A stretch of 64,000 nt of DNA from Bradysia coprophila (taxonomy: Eukaryota; Arthropoda; Insecta; Diptera; Sciaridae): positions 3,592,714 through 3,656,713 of the forward strand of contig NC_050737.1 of assembly GCF_014529535.1 (NCBI RefSeq), read 5' to 3'. The notes below the pieces were generated by a model that had not been told where the DNA came from, made no database searches, and saw only the letters and a program-made list of their open reading frames with translations. The position numbers and the translations under genes were made by a program. This document shows, piece after piece, positions 10,600-22,470 of the stretch (position 1 is its first letter; the number at the start of each line of letters is the position of its first letter).

Positions 10600-10666
10600 G
10601 ACACATTTTCTGCTTTGTTGTGAATTTTGCATGTGCATGTAAAACACAGAAACAGAAAAAGTGTCG
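10600..10666. mobile_element. Short MITE-like inverted repeat (CGACAC...GTGTCG)
   Basis: Ends CGACACATTTTCTG and CAGAAAAAGTGTCG are inverted repeats around ~40 bases. The same family occurs as a longer copy at 43908-44066. It is present in every unit at the equivalent position; I list the unit 1 copy only. Confidence 0.55.
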
Positions 10667-10908
10667 GTAATCTTAAATGAAAGTGGTTATTATGGCTATA
10701 TTTTCTTCATATTTCATCAAATAAATGGCAATATCTTTCGAAAATCTGTACAATGAAATTTTAAGAAGCTATTTATGCTTTTCAACTCGAAATTAAAATT
10801 ATATCTAGGCAAAAAATAATATTTCTTTTTTCTACACTAAACCCCTAACGCATCTATTTACGAAAGATAAAAAGTCGGTCATTTAAACAAATTTTAACCA
10901 ATCCAAAC

Positions 10909-11718
10909 TGTAGTGAAATCATCACTACCTACATCAAAATAATCGATCAACGAAATACGCTCCCATCCTAATCTAAAATTAGGAGTCCATTCTCAAATAC
11001 GGTCGCACACGCAGCATTAAAATCATGCCACCGCAGATTTCCATTTTCATAATTATTTGTGTCCCCAAAACTTTCAAATAAAAAGGCGGCAAACGCTTTG
11101 TAACAAACTATTTATGTTCCAAATTTCTAAAAATCATAATGGGACAAGCGATCGTTAAATTCAATATTTATGGTCCCAAACTCTTTTAAAATGCTCGCCG
11201 CTAATGCTCGCAAAAAGCAATTAAAAAATTGTCGCAGAACAATAACAGCTAAATATTTTTCTAATTTTACCAAAATATGACCTCCACTTTCACATACACA
11301 TATTAGACCCCATAAGAATAATTGAACTCTCACAATTATGTAACCTCCAAATCTTTTCGCGTCGTCGTGAAAACTTGAAACTCGTTGTGTGTTCACAAAT
11401 TGTGTTTTTAACTAATTTTTATTAATTAAATAAGAGAAAACTGTTAGAAAAAAAACAAAAAAAATTGTCTTAAAAATTATTTCAAAGTGAAATTATTTGG
11501 CGAATAAAGTTCTTTTTCATTCAAAAGAAAGAGTTGTTTTTTCCCTTCGGCAAACAGAAGTGTAATTGATTCTTCTAAGTTATCATTGACTGTACGCCTA
11601 TAAGCCAAAATTCCATCCGCTCGGGAAATCCTGGCAAATAGGTTACGTGTATCGGTGTGTAATATTAACCAAAGTCGATAAGTGAAAGAAAAGAGAGTTG
11701 TGTAACTCTACGTCTACA
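10909..11718. mobile_element. LTR-like repeat in unit 1 (solo)
   Basis: It begins TGTAGTGAAATCATCACTAC and ends GTCTACA, which is the TG...CA form of retroviral LTRs. It shares long blocks (CGCGTCGTCGTGAAAACTTG, GTACGCCTATAAGCC, CCGCTCGGGAAATCC) with the longer LTR-like repeats at 37341-38509 and 38877-39931. No internal retroviral genes accompany it, so it is probably a solo LTR with an internal deletion. I could not confirm a target-site duplication. Confidence 0.5.
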
Positions 11719-11758
11719 CACGGAACGATCAATATTAACATTAGTGAAGTCGTACAAG

Positions 11759-11896
11759 AATGGTATTGGAATCGCATGCTTCGGTTCGCGTCCCGAACAC
11801 GTTCGTTGTGGATATGGACGTGACAATGGATATTTTGGAGCTGATAGAATCGGGTGTCAAGGTCGTGTTGACTTCGGTAGAATAAGTCTGGGTTAG
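11759..11896 (+). pseudogene. Truncated cysteine-peptide gene at start of unit 2
   Basis: Only the last ~46 codons of the secreted peptide gene, joined to LTR-flanking DNA. The frame is still open to the original TAG (11894-11896). Cys126 has become Arg, and a Tyr in the tail (GYQG) has become Cys. It has no signal peptide or start, so it is a fragment created by the tandem duplication. Confidence 0.8.
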
Positions 11897-12994
11897 CTGA
11901 ATGTTAATTACATTTTTTATCTGTTCAAAGTCAACAATTCAATGAAATATATGTAATTATTAAAATAAGCTTTGCGTAGTTATGTCAAGAGTTATGTCTA
12001 TGTCGGTTCGATGCTTCTTCTTTCGTCCTCGTGAAACAAAATTGGTAAATGAAAAGAATTTCTCAAAAATTGACGCAACAATATTGCTAACAATGTCTAA
12101 AACAAAATGCTCCAGAGATCCAACTCCACTTCTATATCGAATTTTTAACCCAATCCCCCTACGACATTCTTAGGCTTTGCATATCCGTCAAGCTTGCTTT
12201 CTGACTTTCTGTTGGTCCACTCGGATGGACAGGGTTTAAGAGGCATCGATGCTTTGCTGAAAATACTGGATTTCAGTTTACTTTTAATGAAATCTTTCCA
12301 CTAGAATCCTTTTTCAAAAATAGCTTTCAAAAGAAACTAGATCTGATTTTAGAATTTTGACCAGCTCTGAGAAAACTGAGCAGTTTATGTCAAACGACTA
12401 CAACCAAACCTAATTTTTATTTAAAGCGTACGTGGTCCTTTGCGGTCGTAATATGAAATACGAGGCACGCAAAAGTGTATACTACAATTTTAGCCAAACA
12501 TCGATTCCTCTTAAGTGGGTGTGTAACTCACTTAATAGTAGTCTAGTGTTTGATAAAAAAAAAAATTGATTTTGCAACAATTTGCGTCACGGGTGAACTA
12601 GTCTTAATCGTTTTGTTTTTTCCAATCTTGAAGAATCTCTTCGGGACGAATTCCATACAAAAATATTAAATTTATTCTTTGCTAATTGTTTCACTACAAC
12701 AAACTTATAACGTTGTAAGAAAATATGCAAAAATCTATTATGTCAGTGTTTTTTCCTAGAAGGAGTGGTAGTAGGGAACAGGATTATATTTTTTTAATTA
12801 AACATTTTGAAATATCATAAAATCAAATTTATTTGTTCAAATTACATTCTTTACACTTTACACTTTTCGATGTCACTTTAATTCGCCTACAATCTAAGAT
12901 TTTGAATTATTTTTGGTACAAAATCTACTATTTTAAGCTCACGATATTGTTCTTGGATCGATCGTTCAAAACTCTTCGTCTCAGCAATTTTTCA

Positions 12995-14221
12995 CTAATT
13001 TCCGGGTCGTTTCGCACGAACAAAGTGTAGTTGACGGGGCGCTGATGCATTATAATTAACGGACCAATGTGTAGAATCCAATTTCGTTCGTATTTGATTC
13101 ATGTCATCCAAAATGTCTTTCCGTTTACCATCACGAAGAATGAAGTTGATCAAGCGTTTCGATTCATGCACGAAATGCACGATGTCTGTGTGGTTGAGAT
13201 CTCTCCAGAAACCACAAATCTCAATCTCAGTCAATTTGGGCAGATGCTTTTTCAGTTCTGACAAAAATTTACAGTCGAATGGACTATCACTGTACAGACG
13301 GATAGCCAATTTAGTGAGTTCTTTGTACTGGCAGATGAAATCAATTACATTCTCGTCACACGAACCTAACTCCAATTCCATTTCTTCCACGCGTTCATTG
13401 GAAATCGACAAATGGTGCAAATTCGCTGTACTTCCATAGCTGTGAATTTTCAGATGTTTCAAAGCCTTCAGAAAACGTGGCTGGTATTCAATCATGTCCG
13501 CTCGACCATGTACCCACAAACCGAGCCGTTCCAATCGTGGCAGGTGTTGATCGATCATTCTAATCATATCTACACCATCCTGTAATGTGTTGCAGTGAAA
13601 TGATGACAAACTTTTGATCTGAGGATTAACTATGATGAATTGGAGAACGTTCTGATTTACGAATGGATAGCCAGATAAGCTCAACTCCTCCAGTGCTGGA
13701 AACTGCTGCTCAATGCATTCCGGTTCAATGATGTCGTCGATGTTATTCTCGAATCTCAGTGCCTTCAAGTTTACGAATTTATCGTTAAAGCGTTGGATAT
13801 TCTCTTTGCTTAGAACTCTCTCCAAATGGACGTTGAAACACGTGCTGGATAAGTCTACTTGTTTTAATTGTGAGCTACACTTGTCGATGATCAATTTGAA
13901 GAATGTATCATTTCTTTGCTTGTCGAATACAATCTGCACATTTTGCAACTGATTTCCAAAGTTCCGTAAAATGGCTGTTGACTCCAATTTGCTGTTACTA
14001 TCTTTGTTACTCAGGCGGATCGTTTTGTTTTTCCATTCATATTTGAAGGCTTCGGCGGCTATATCTCGAAAATTTCGACAAACTCCTGTTACACTTGCAA
14101 GATCTGGAAGGCTCAGCATACGGAAAATATTCAACAGGCAATCCACGTTTAAATTGTCCAGATGCAACATTGTAGCGACCATAGTTTGTTGAGTAATTGG
14201 AACGATTTCCTGAGTATCCAT
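12995..14221 (-). CDS. F-box/LRR protein, type A copy A2
   Basis: Complete 408-residue F-box/LRR protein, identical in translation to A3. The start ATG at 14221 lies just behind the acceptor TTTATTTCCAG; the open frame back to 14266 is intron sequence. The 5'-UTR intron is 14226-14323 (98 nt, donor GTGAGT). The F-box has Asn where A1 and A4 have Asp (CRNFRD). It reads leftward towards the peptide-gene fragment, and B2 reads away on the other side. Confidence 0.9.
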   Translation of the reverse strand: MDTQEIVPITQQTMVATMLHLDNLNVDCLLNIFRMLSLPDLASVTGVCRNFRDIAAEAFKYEWKNKTIRLSNKDSNSKLESTAILRNFGNQLQNVQIVFDKQRNDTFFKLIIDKCSSQLKQVDLSSTCFNVHLERVLSKENIQRFNDKFVNLKALRFENNIDDIIEPECIEQQFPALEELSLSGYPFVNQNVLQFIIVNPQIKSLSSFHCNTLQDGVDMIRMIDQHLPRLERLGLWVHGRADMIEYQPRFLKALKHLKIHSYGSTANLHHLSISNERVEEMELELGSCDENVIDFICQYKELTKLAIRLYSDSPFDCKFLSELKKHLPKLTEIEICGFWRDLNHTDIVHFVHESKRLINFILRDGKRKDILDDMNQIRTKLDSTHWSVNYNASAPRQLHFVRAKRPGN

Positions 14222-14973
14222 TTTCCTGGAAATAAAGGAAATAGTCAGAAAAAAAAATCGACACAAAATTAATTTGTTGATAAAAATCCGTAACGTCCAC
14301 CGATTTCTAACACTTTAACTCACCAAATAAACTTGCTTTAAAATTCACTTAACTTCACTGTTCAATTTATACAATTTGAGGCTGTGAAAATTTGATATTT
14401 TTCGCTTGACTTCACTACTCGAGGTGAGAAATTCGAATGTGATAGAATTGCCTACCACTTAACATAACTCACCAAAATTAACCAATTTTTCGTCGTAGTG
14501 GGGGTTCATACAGGACGTATTGTTCGAAAGAAAGACCGAGATGGCACTATTTTTGATGTTGTGACGATTTATGGAATTTTCCTACCCTAATTACCTTGGT
14601 ACTTTCTGCAGGTGGTCGTTAGTTTTCATACGACGATGGCAACTTTGAGATTATTTTTTCTTTGGCAATTTTTTTGTTTTACAAATATCTCTGAAACTTT
14701 TATATTGGCATGTATTGAATTCTTTCTTAGAATTTTTGTATGAATTTTGGATATTTTTAGAGGTTCGCAAATTCACCAAAACATTGAATAACAAATTGTT
14801 TCTTTTTCAAAAGATGCAGCGGAGTCTCATGTAAAGCATTCTATATTGAACTGTGGAATAGATCCTGCAAGTATTAACTGCTTGTTGTACCAAACGCTAT
14901 TAAGAAACTTCGAACATTAACATTAATGAATATGGGTACGTCAGACTCTTTTTCGAAGGATAATGATTTTTAT

Positions 14974-15525
14974 CTCCTGCAAGCTGATATTTCATACATT
15001 ACGCGTTTCTGCATATAAACACAAACACATACATAACCACAGCCTATACGATTGGATAATTCACACATAACCCACCTAGGGTAAATTTACTTTCCATCTA
15101 CTTATTTGAAAAAAAATAATCGCCGAACGGCGGAAGCGAACACGGGACCAGCAGCATATCAACCAAACATGCTGACCACTACGCCAACAAATCACATAAT
15201 GCGATGCAATTGGTGTCGGTAGTGGTTCGTTAGTCACTTCTACATCGATCAAACAATCAGAGTAGTCGGAATGATGTGATTTGAACGAAATGTTGAGGGG
15301 GATAGTATATGTGTGTGAGTAAGTAAATAAAGGATTAACTAGAGTTACGCAGGTCATGTAAACAGAATTTTTTTTTAAGATGAAATAAATGAAATGAAAA
15401 GGATTCTCTGTATGATGTTTTTTTTTGTTGTGAATGCGTTTTAAAACAACATGCTTAATTAATTAATTTTAAATCGAAATTTTTGTGGTTATTTCGCTAA
15501 TGTATGAAATATCAACTTGCAGGAG
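14974..15525. mobile_element. Inverted-repeat element with tRNA-like SINE head (unit 2, core reversed)
   Basis: It is bounded by CTCCTGCAAGCTGATATTTC and its near-perfect complement (about 28-35 bases each side). Inside, on the - strand, lie TGGCGTAGTGG (pol III A box, 15176-15186) and GTTCGCTTCC (B box, ~15131-15140), about 45 bases apart as in a tRNA-derived SINE. It is absent from unit 1. The 113-bp palindrome follows it directly. Confidence 0.65.
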
Positions 15526-15540
15526 ATAAAACATTGTTCT

Positions 15541-15653
15541 ACCTTGGTGTATATTTCTCGAATCACTTCTTATGTACAATTGTATATACACTCGCTGGCG
15601 CTCGTTATATACAATTGTACATACGAAGTTATTCTCGAAATATACACCAAGGT
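15541..15653. repeat. 113-bp near-perfect palindrome, unit 2
   Basis: Ends ACCTTGGTGTATATTTC and GAAATATACACCAAGGT; the inner arms TGTACAATTGTATATA and TATATACAATTGTACA flank a GCTGGCGCTC centre. It could fold into a long cruciform or hairpin. It also occurs at 23791-23903 and twice in unit 4. Confidence 0.8.
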
Positions 15654-16348
15654 ATAAAATGTACTATAAAAAGGACCTTTCAAATATCATACAAACGACA
15701 ATATCTAGCCGGCCACTATCTGTCTATTCATTTCTTAAAGATATGCCGACTGCTTACTTTCGTGGTTGGAAGAAATTATTTGTACGGTCGGAGAAATATA
15801 GATTTCGGGTTTTTTTTTAGAGATATCATCATTTCTCTAATTCTCTCAATTGCCATTTGAAAACGATGATTGATGGCATATTGGAGATGCGCCACCACTA
15901 CCACAAAAAGTTAGTTAATTTTGGTGAGTTATGGTAAGTGGTAGGCGATTTTATCCCATTCGAATTTTTCACATCGAGTAGTGAAGTCAAGCGAAAAATA
16001 TCAAATTTTTACAGTCTGAAATTGCATGCATTGAACAGTGAAATTAAGTGATTTTTAAAGCAAGTTTATTTGGTGAGTGAAAGTTTTCAAAGTTTTCAAC
16101 ATATATCAGGAACAAACCGAATCAATTTTGATCAAAATTATTGGAATAAAAAATTGCATTTTTGATAAAATTAAAGGTTTTTCTCCATATCAAAAAAAGA
16201 ACGGAAAATTTTTCATTAAATGATTGCATCTAAGCCATAAATGTGGTTGCAGTATCCCAAATTAACGAATTTGAAATAGATGGATTTTGCGAAACAAACT
16301 AATTTTGTGTCGACTTTTTTTCTGATTATTTCGTTTATTTCTAGGAAA

Positions 16349-17359
16349 ATGGATACTCAGGTTCCAATTACTCTACAAACTATGGTCGCTACAACGTTGC
16401 GTCTGGACAATTTAAACTTCGATTGCCTGTTGAATATTTTCAGTATGCTCAACATACCAGATCTTGCAAGAGTAACAGGAGTGTGTCGAAAATTTAGAGA
16501 AATAGCTGCTGAAGCCTTCAAATATGAATGGAAAAACGAAACGATTCGACTGAGCAACAACAACAGTAAGAGCAGACTGGAAACAACAGCCATTTTACGG
16601 AACTTTGGGAACCAGTTGCAAAATGTGCAGATTATATTCGACAAGCACAGAAATGATACATTTTTCAGATTAATCATCGACAATTGTGGCTCACAATTAA
16701 AACAAGTGAACTTCTCCAGCACACGTGTTAACCTCCATGTAGAGAGAGTTCTAAGCAAAGAAAATATGCGACGCTTCAACCAAAAATTCGCAAACTTGAA
16801 GACATTAAGGTTCGAGAATAACATTATCGACATCACTGAACCGGATTGCATTGAGCAGCAGTTTCCAGCACTGGAGGAGTTGAGCCTATCTAGCTATCCA
16901 TTCGCAAATCAAAACGTTCTCCAATTCATGAAAGTTAATCCTCAGATCAAAAGTTTGTCTTCATTTCACTACAACAACGTACACTATGCTGTAGATATGA
17001 TTGGAATGATCGATCAACACCTGCCACGATTGGAACGGCTCGGTTTGTGGGTACATGGTCGAGCGGACATGATTGAATACCAGCCACGTTTTCTGAAGGC
17101 CTTGAAGCATCTGAAGATTCACAGCTATGGAAATACAGCGAATTTGCACCATTTGTCGATTTCCAACGAACGGGTAGAAGAAATGGAATTAGAGCTGGGT
17201 TCTTTCGACGAAAATGTAATTGAGTACATCTGCCAGTATAAAGAACTCACTAAATTGGCTGTCCGCCTGTACTGTGATAGTTCGTTCGATTGTAAATTTT
17301 TGCCAAAACTGAAAGAGCGTCTGCCCAAATTGACTGAGGTTATGATAAGTGGTTTCTAG
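16349..17359 (+). CDS. F-box/LRR protein, type B copy B2 (truncated)
   Basis: 336 residues, start at the ATG after the TTTCTAG acceptor (5'-UTR intron 16073-16344). It carries the same TAG and one-base insertion as the other B copies. It is the most damaged B copy: the displaced C-terminus (17358-17573) has an extra three-base change near 17380 and one more inserted base in GACATGATATAAAATTC (~17468), which breaks the +1 frame too. The promoter flank is shortened by the unit 2/3 deletion. Confidence 0.7.
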   Translation: MDTQVPITLQTMVATTLRLDNLNFDCLLNIFSMLNIPDLARVTGVCRKFREIAAEAFKYEWKNETIRLSNNNSKSRLETTAILRNFGNQLQNVQIIFDKHRNDTFFRLIIDNCGSQLKQVNFSSTRVNLHVERVLSKENMRRFNQKFANLKTLRFENNIIDITEPDCIEQQFPALEELSLSSYPFANQNVLQFMKVNPQIKSLSSFHYNNVHYAVDMIGMIDQHLPRLERLGLWVHGRADMIEYQPRFLKALKHLKIHSYGNTANLHHLSISNERVEEMELELGSFDENVIEYICQYKELTKLAVRLYCDSSFDCKFLPKLKERLPKLTEVMISGF

Positions 17360-18356
17360 AGCGTATCTCAACCGCGCATCAGAAAGTGTACGTTTCGTTC
17401 ATGAATCGAAACGGTTGATCAACTTCATTGTTTGTGATGGTAAACGGAAAGACATTTTCGATGACATGATATAAAATTCAAAAGAACTTGGATTCGGCTC
17501 TATGGTCCCTTAACTATAATGTATCAACGCCTCGTCAACTGCACTTTGTTCGTGCAAACCGACCAGGAAATAAGTGAAAAATTGCTAAGAATATGAATTT
17601 TGTTCAATCAATCAAAGAACTATAGGTTTAAGACACTGCACAAATTAGTAGACTTTGCACCTTTTTTAAAATCTAAGATTGTAAGCGATTTGGAGTGATA
17701 TCAAAAAATTGTAATTGTAATCATTTTAACAAATAGACGTAATTTTGTATGAAAACATATTATCTCTCTCTCTTTCTACAATAAAATCCACTTTACGGTA
17801 GAGCAAGCGAACTGTCAGACGCTAAAGTATTTATATAGCTGAAAATGTGAAGAGATATTTTCGTTCGCCGTCGTGAACTATTTACGCCGAGATTTACGCC
17901 ACCTCGAACTTATATAATACCACTTCACAGTTCTAGCTTTATAAAATTATGGACGATACATAATCGCATTCTACATTGGTTCCAAAGCGTTCAACTGTGA
18001 CGTGTAACGAAACGATCAAGGCGACGAAAAAGGTGTAGTTTTTTTTATAACAGACGACGAAAAAGGTGTAGTTAATATAACATTATGTACCTCTTGTCAA
18101 AATTGTTATCGAGACGTGTGGGCATTGCTGGTCGAGCCGAAGACGATTCAGTATGAATTTTATCTGGACTTACCTTATCTATTTCCGATTTAATGAAGTC
18201 AATGAAAGAATGTTATTCCGTGCACGAGTAATTTTTTTATTCCACACAAACTTACATTGATATTTAATTTTTCGACAGCTGTACTCTACATACAATTGGA
18301 ATGCTTAATTAAATTTTGGCTTGGTTTTCGTTTGCATCAATAGTAAAGAAAGAATT

Positions 18357-18637
18357 CCAAAATAAAGTCGGAGCATTATAATTTGATCGATTCTACTCAT
18401 TTAATTCATTTTTAAATAATTGTAGTTTTCGAAGAAATCATTTCGAAAACATTACAGTATAAAAGCTTAGACACGTGCATTTGAACGGATTACCCGCAGG
18501 TATACCGCGAGTAAACAGCTCTAATGCGCATGTGTAAGCTTTTATACTGTAATGTTTTCGAAATCATTTCTTGAAAAACTACAATTATTTAAAAATTAAT
18601 AGAATCGATCAAATTATAATGCTTCGACTTTATTTGG
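18357..18637. mobile_element. Foldback MITE, unit 2 copy
   Basis: Same 281-bp element and insertion site as 10108-10388, with only scattered differences, so it was carried along by the duplication and did not insert anew. Confidence 0.75.
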
Positions 18638-19157
18638 AGCTTTTTTTTTGTTTTTGTTATACATTGTTTTAGGTAATTTTTTGTAGCACTCTTACTCATA
18701 TAGATGATGAGGGCCCAGATCCATTGTTGCACTACTCTCATTTTTCTCATCATAACTTTTCAAGGTCCGGTTAAGACTTTAAATCTTTTACATGCAAATG
18801 CACACTTGAAGTCTTAAAATGCGATACACGCATAGAATTTTTAAACCCGACACATTTTCTGCTTTGTTGTGAATTTTGCATGTGCATGTAAAACACAGAA
18901 ACAGAAAAAGTGTCGGTAATCTTAAATGAAAGTGGTTATTATGGCTATATTTTCTTCATATTTCATCAAATAAATGGCAATATCTTTCGAAAATCTGTAC
19001 AATGAAATTTTAAGAAGCTATTTATGCTTTTCAACTCTAAATTAAAATTATATCTAGGCAAAAAATAATATTTCTTTTTTCTACACTAAACCCCTAACGC
19101 ATCTATTTACGAAAGATAAAAAGTCGGTCATTTAAACAAATTTTAACCAATCCAAAC

Positions 19158-19967
19158 TGTAGTGAAATCATCACTACCTACATCAAAATAATCGATCAAC
19201 GAAATACGCTCCCATCCTAATCTAAAATTAGGAGTCCATTCTCAAATACGGTCGCACACGCAGCATTAAAATCATGCCACCGCAGATTTCCATTTTCATA
19301 ATTATTTGTGTCCCCAAAACTTTCAAATAAAAAGGCGGCAAACGCTTTGTAACAAACTATTTATGTTCCAAATTTCTAAAAATCATAATGGGACAAGCGA
19401 TCGTTAAATTCAATATTTATGGTCCCAAACTCTTTTAAAATGCTCGCCGCTAATGCTCGCAAAAAGCAATTAAAAAATTGTCGCAGAACAATAACAGCTA
19501 AATATTTTTCTAATTTTACCAAAATATGACCTCCACTTTCACATACACATATTAGACCCCATAAGAATAATTGAACTCTCACAATTATGTAACCTCCAAA
19601 TCTTTTCGCGTCGTCGTGAAAACTTGAAACTCGTTGTGTGTTCACAAATTGTGTTTTTAACTAATTTTTATTAATTAAATAAGAGAAAACTGTTAGAAAA
19701 AAAACAAAAAAAATTGTCTTAAAAATTATTTCAAAGTGAAATTATTTGGCGAATAAAGTTCTTTTTCATTCAAAAGAAAGAGTTGTTTTTTCCCTTCGGC
19801 AAACAGAAGTGTAATTGATTCTTCTAAGTTATCATTGACTGTACGCCTATAAGCCAAAATTCCATCCGCTCGGGAAATCCTGGCAAATAGGTTACGTGTA
19901 TCGGTGTGTAATATTAACCAAAGTCGATAAGTGAAAGAAAAGAGAGTTGTGTAACTCTACGTCTACA
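19158..19967. mobile_element. LTR-like repeat in unit 2 (solo)
   Basis: Equivalent of 10909-11718, with the same TGTAG...CTACA ends and 810-base length. Confidence 0.5.
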
Positions 19968-20007
19968 CACGGAACGATCAATATTAACATTAGTGAAGTC
20001 GTACAAG

Positions 20008-20205
20008 AATGGTATTGGAATCGCATGCTTCGGTTCGCGTCCCGAACACGTTCGTTGTGGATATGGACGTGACAATGGATATTTTGGAGCTGATAGAATC
20101 GGGTGTCAAGGTCGTGTTGACTTCGGTAGAATAAGTCTGGGTTATCTGAATGTTAATTACATTTTTTATCTGTTCAAAGTCAACAATTCAATGAAATATA
20201 TGTAA
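20008..20205 (+). pseudogene. Truncated cysteine-peptide gene at start of unit 3
   Basis: Same fragment as in unit 2 (Cys126 to Arg, Tyr to Cys), but the original stop TAG has become TAT, so the frame runs ~20 codons further into former 3' UTR, to 20205. No start or signal sequence is attached. Confidence 0.8.
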
Positions 20206-21243
20206 TTATTAAAATAAGCTTTGCGTAGTTATGTCAAGAGTTATGTCTATGTCGGTTCGATGCTTCTTCTTTCGTCCTCGTGAAACAAAATTGGTAAATG
20301 AAAAGAATTTCTCAAAAATTGACGCAACAATATTGCTAACAATGTCTAAAACAAAATGCTCCAGAGATCCAACTCCACTTCTATATCGAATTTTTAACCC
20401 AATCCCCCTACGACATTCTTAGGCTTTGCATATCCGTCAAGCTTGCTTTCTGACTTTCTGTTGGTCCACTCGGATGGACAGGGTTTAAGAGGCATCGATG
20501 CTTTGCTGAAAATACTGGATTTCAGTTTACTTTTAATGAAATCTTTCCACTAGAATCCTTTTTCAAAAATAGCTTTCAAAAGAAACTAGATCTGATTTTA
20601 GAATTTTGACCAGCTCTGAGAAAACTGAGCAGTTTATGTCAAACGACTACAACCAAACCTAATTTTTATTTAAAGCGTACGTGGTCCTTTGCGGTCGTAA
20701 TATGAAATACGAGGCACGCAAAAGTGTATACTACAATTTTAGCCAAACATCGATTCCTCTTAAGTGGGTGTGTAACTCACTTAATAGTAGTCTAGTGTTT
20801 GATAAAAAAAAAAATTGATTTTGCAACAATTTGCGTCACGGGTGAACTAGTCTTAATCGTTTTGTTTTTTCCAATCTTGAAGAATCTCTTCGGGACGAAT
20901 TCCATACAAAAATATTAAATTTATTCTTTGCTAATTGTTTCACTACAACAAACTTATAACGTTGTAAGAAAATATGCAAAAATCTATTATGTCAGTGTTT
21001 TTTCCTAGAAGGAGTGGTAGTAGGGAACAGGATTATATTTTTTTAATTAAACATTTTGAAATATCATAAAATCAAATTTATTTGTTCAAATTACATTCTT
21101 TACACTTTACACTTTTCGATGTCACTTTAATTCGCCTACAATCTAAGATTTTGAATTATTTTTGGTACAAAATCTACTATTTTAAGCTCACGATATTGTT
21201 CTTGGATCGATCGTTCAAAACTCTTCGTCTCAGCAATTTTTCA

Positions 21244-22470
21244 CTAATTTCCGGGTCGTTTCGCACGAACAAAGTGTAGTTGACGGGGCGCTGATGCATT
21301 ATAATTAACGGACCAATGTGTAGAATCCAATTTCGTTCGTATTTGATTCATGTCATCCAAAATGTCTTTCCGTTTACCATCACGAAGAATGAAGTTGATC
21401 AAGCGTTTCGATTCATGCACGAAATGCACGATGTCTGTGTGGTTGAGATCTCTCCAGAAACCACAAATCTCAATCTCAGTCAATTTGGGCAGATGCTTTT
21501 TCAGTTCTGACAAAAATTTACAGTCGAATGGACTATCACTGTACAGGCGGATAGCCAATTTAGTGAGTTCTTTGTACTGGCAGATGAAATCAATTACATT
21601 CTCGTCACACGAACCTAACTCCAATTCCATTTCTTCCACGCGTTCATTGGAAATCGACAAATGGTGCAAATTCGCTGTACTTCCATAGCTGTGAATTTTC
21701 AGATGTTTCAAAGCCTTCAGAAAACGTGGCTGGTATTCAATCATGTCCGCTCGACCATGTACCCACAAACCGAGCCGTTCCAATCGTGGCAGGTGTTGAT
21801 CGATCATTCTAATCATATCTACACCATCCTGTAATGTGTTGCAGTGAAATGATGACAAACTTTTGATCTGAGGATTAACTATGATGAATTGGAGAACGTT
21901 CTGATTTACGAATGGATAGCCAGATAAGCTCAACTCCTCCAGTGCTGGAAACTGCTGCTCAATGCATTCCGGTTCAATGATGTCGTCGATGTTATTCTCG
22001 AATCTCAGTGCCTTCAAGTTTACGAATTTATCGTTAAAGCGTTGGATATTCTCTTTGCTTAGAACTCTCTCCAAATGGACGTTGAAACACGTGCTGGATA
22101 AGTCTACTTGTTTTAATTGTGAGCTACACTTGTCGATGATCAATTTGAAGAATGTATCATTTCTTTGCTTGTCGAATACAATCTGCACATTTTGCAACTG
22201 ATTTCCAAAGTTCCGTAAAATGGCTGTTGACTCCAATTTGCTGTTACTATCTTTGTTACTCAGGCGGATCGTTTTGTTTTTCCATTCATATTTGAAGGCT
22301 TCGGCGGCTATATCTCGAAAATTTCGACAAACTCCTGTTACACTTGCAAGATCTGGAAGGCTCAGCATACGGAAAATATTCAACAGGCAATCCACGTTTA
22401 AATTGTCCAGATGCAACATTGTAGCGACCATAGTTTGTTGAGTAATTGGAACGATTTCCTGAGTATCCAT
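21244..22470 (-). CDS. F-box/LRR protein, type A copy A3
   Basis: Complete 408-residue protein, same translation as A2; the DNA differs at a few silent sites (for example a CAGGCGG/CAGACGG difference at ~21546). The start is at 22470, after a 98-nt 5'-UTR intron (22475-22572). Confidence 0.9.
   Translation of the reverse strand: MDTQEIVPITQQTMVATMLHLDNLNVDCLLNIFRMLSLPDLASVTGVCRNFRDIAAEAFKYEWKNKTIRLSNKDSNSKLESTAILRNFGNQLQNVQIVFDKQRNDTFFKLIIDKCSSQLKQVDLSSTCFNVHLERVLSKENIQRFNDKFVNLKALRFENNIDDIIEPECIEQQFPALEELSLSGYPFVNQNVLQFIIVNPQIKSLSSFHCNTLQDGVDMIRMIDQHLPRLERLGLWVHGRADMIEYQPRFLKALKHLKIHSYGSTANLHHLSISNERVEEMELELGSCDENVIDFICQYKELTKLAIRLYSDSPFDCKFLSELKKHLPKLTEIEICGFWRDLNHTDIVHFVHESKRLINFILRDGKRKDILDDMNQIRTKLDSTHWSVNYNASAPRQLHFVRAKRPGN

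Larger units (their letters stand above)
3626..11758. repeat. Tandem amplicon unit 1 (8.13 kb)
   Basis: First of four head-to-tail units. It runs from inside the cysteine-peptide gene through A1 (-), B1 (+), a foldback MITE and an LTR-like repeat. The next copy of the peptide-gene tail begins directly after GTACAAG at 11752-11758. Unit 1 differs from units 2-4 by lacking the SINE/palindrome insertion between A and B, and keeps ~230 bases upstream of B that units 2 and 3 have lost. Confidence 0.9.
11759..20007. repeat. Tandem amplicon unit 2 (8.25 kb)
   Basis: Same order as unit 1, plus a SINE/palindrome insertion between A and B and a deletion of ~230 bases upstream of B (GGAGATGCG joins directly to CCACCACTACC at ~15890). 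It is nearly identical to unit 3 over its whole length, with constant offset of 8249 bases in almost every feature. Confidence 0.9.

Noticed and set aside
11127-11396. 89-residue antisense frame repeated in each unit (MNTQRVSSFHDD...)
   Set aside because: It lies within the LTR-like repeat; it is conserved only because the units are nearly identical, and the diverged LTR copies at 37.7 and 39.2 kb break it.
15504-15860. 82-118 residue frames over the palindrome and its flank (also at 23754 and 32073)
   Set aside because: They are translations of a palindromic transposon and of intergenic DNA; the frame is not kept in unit 1.
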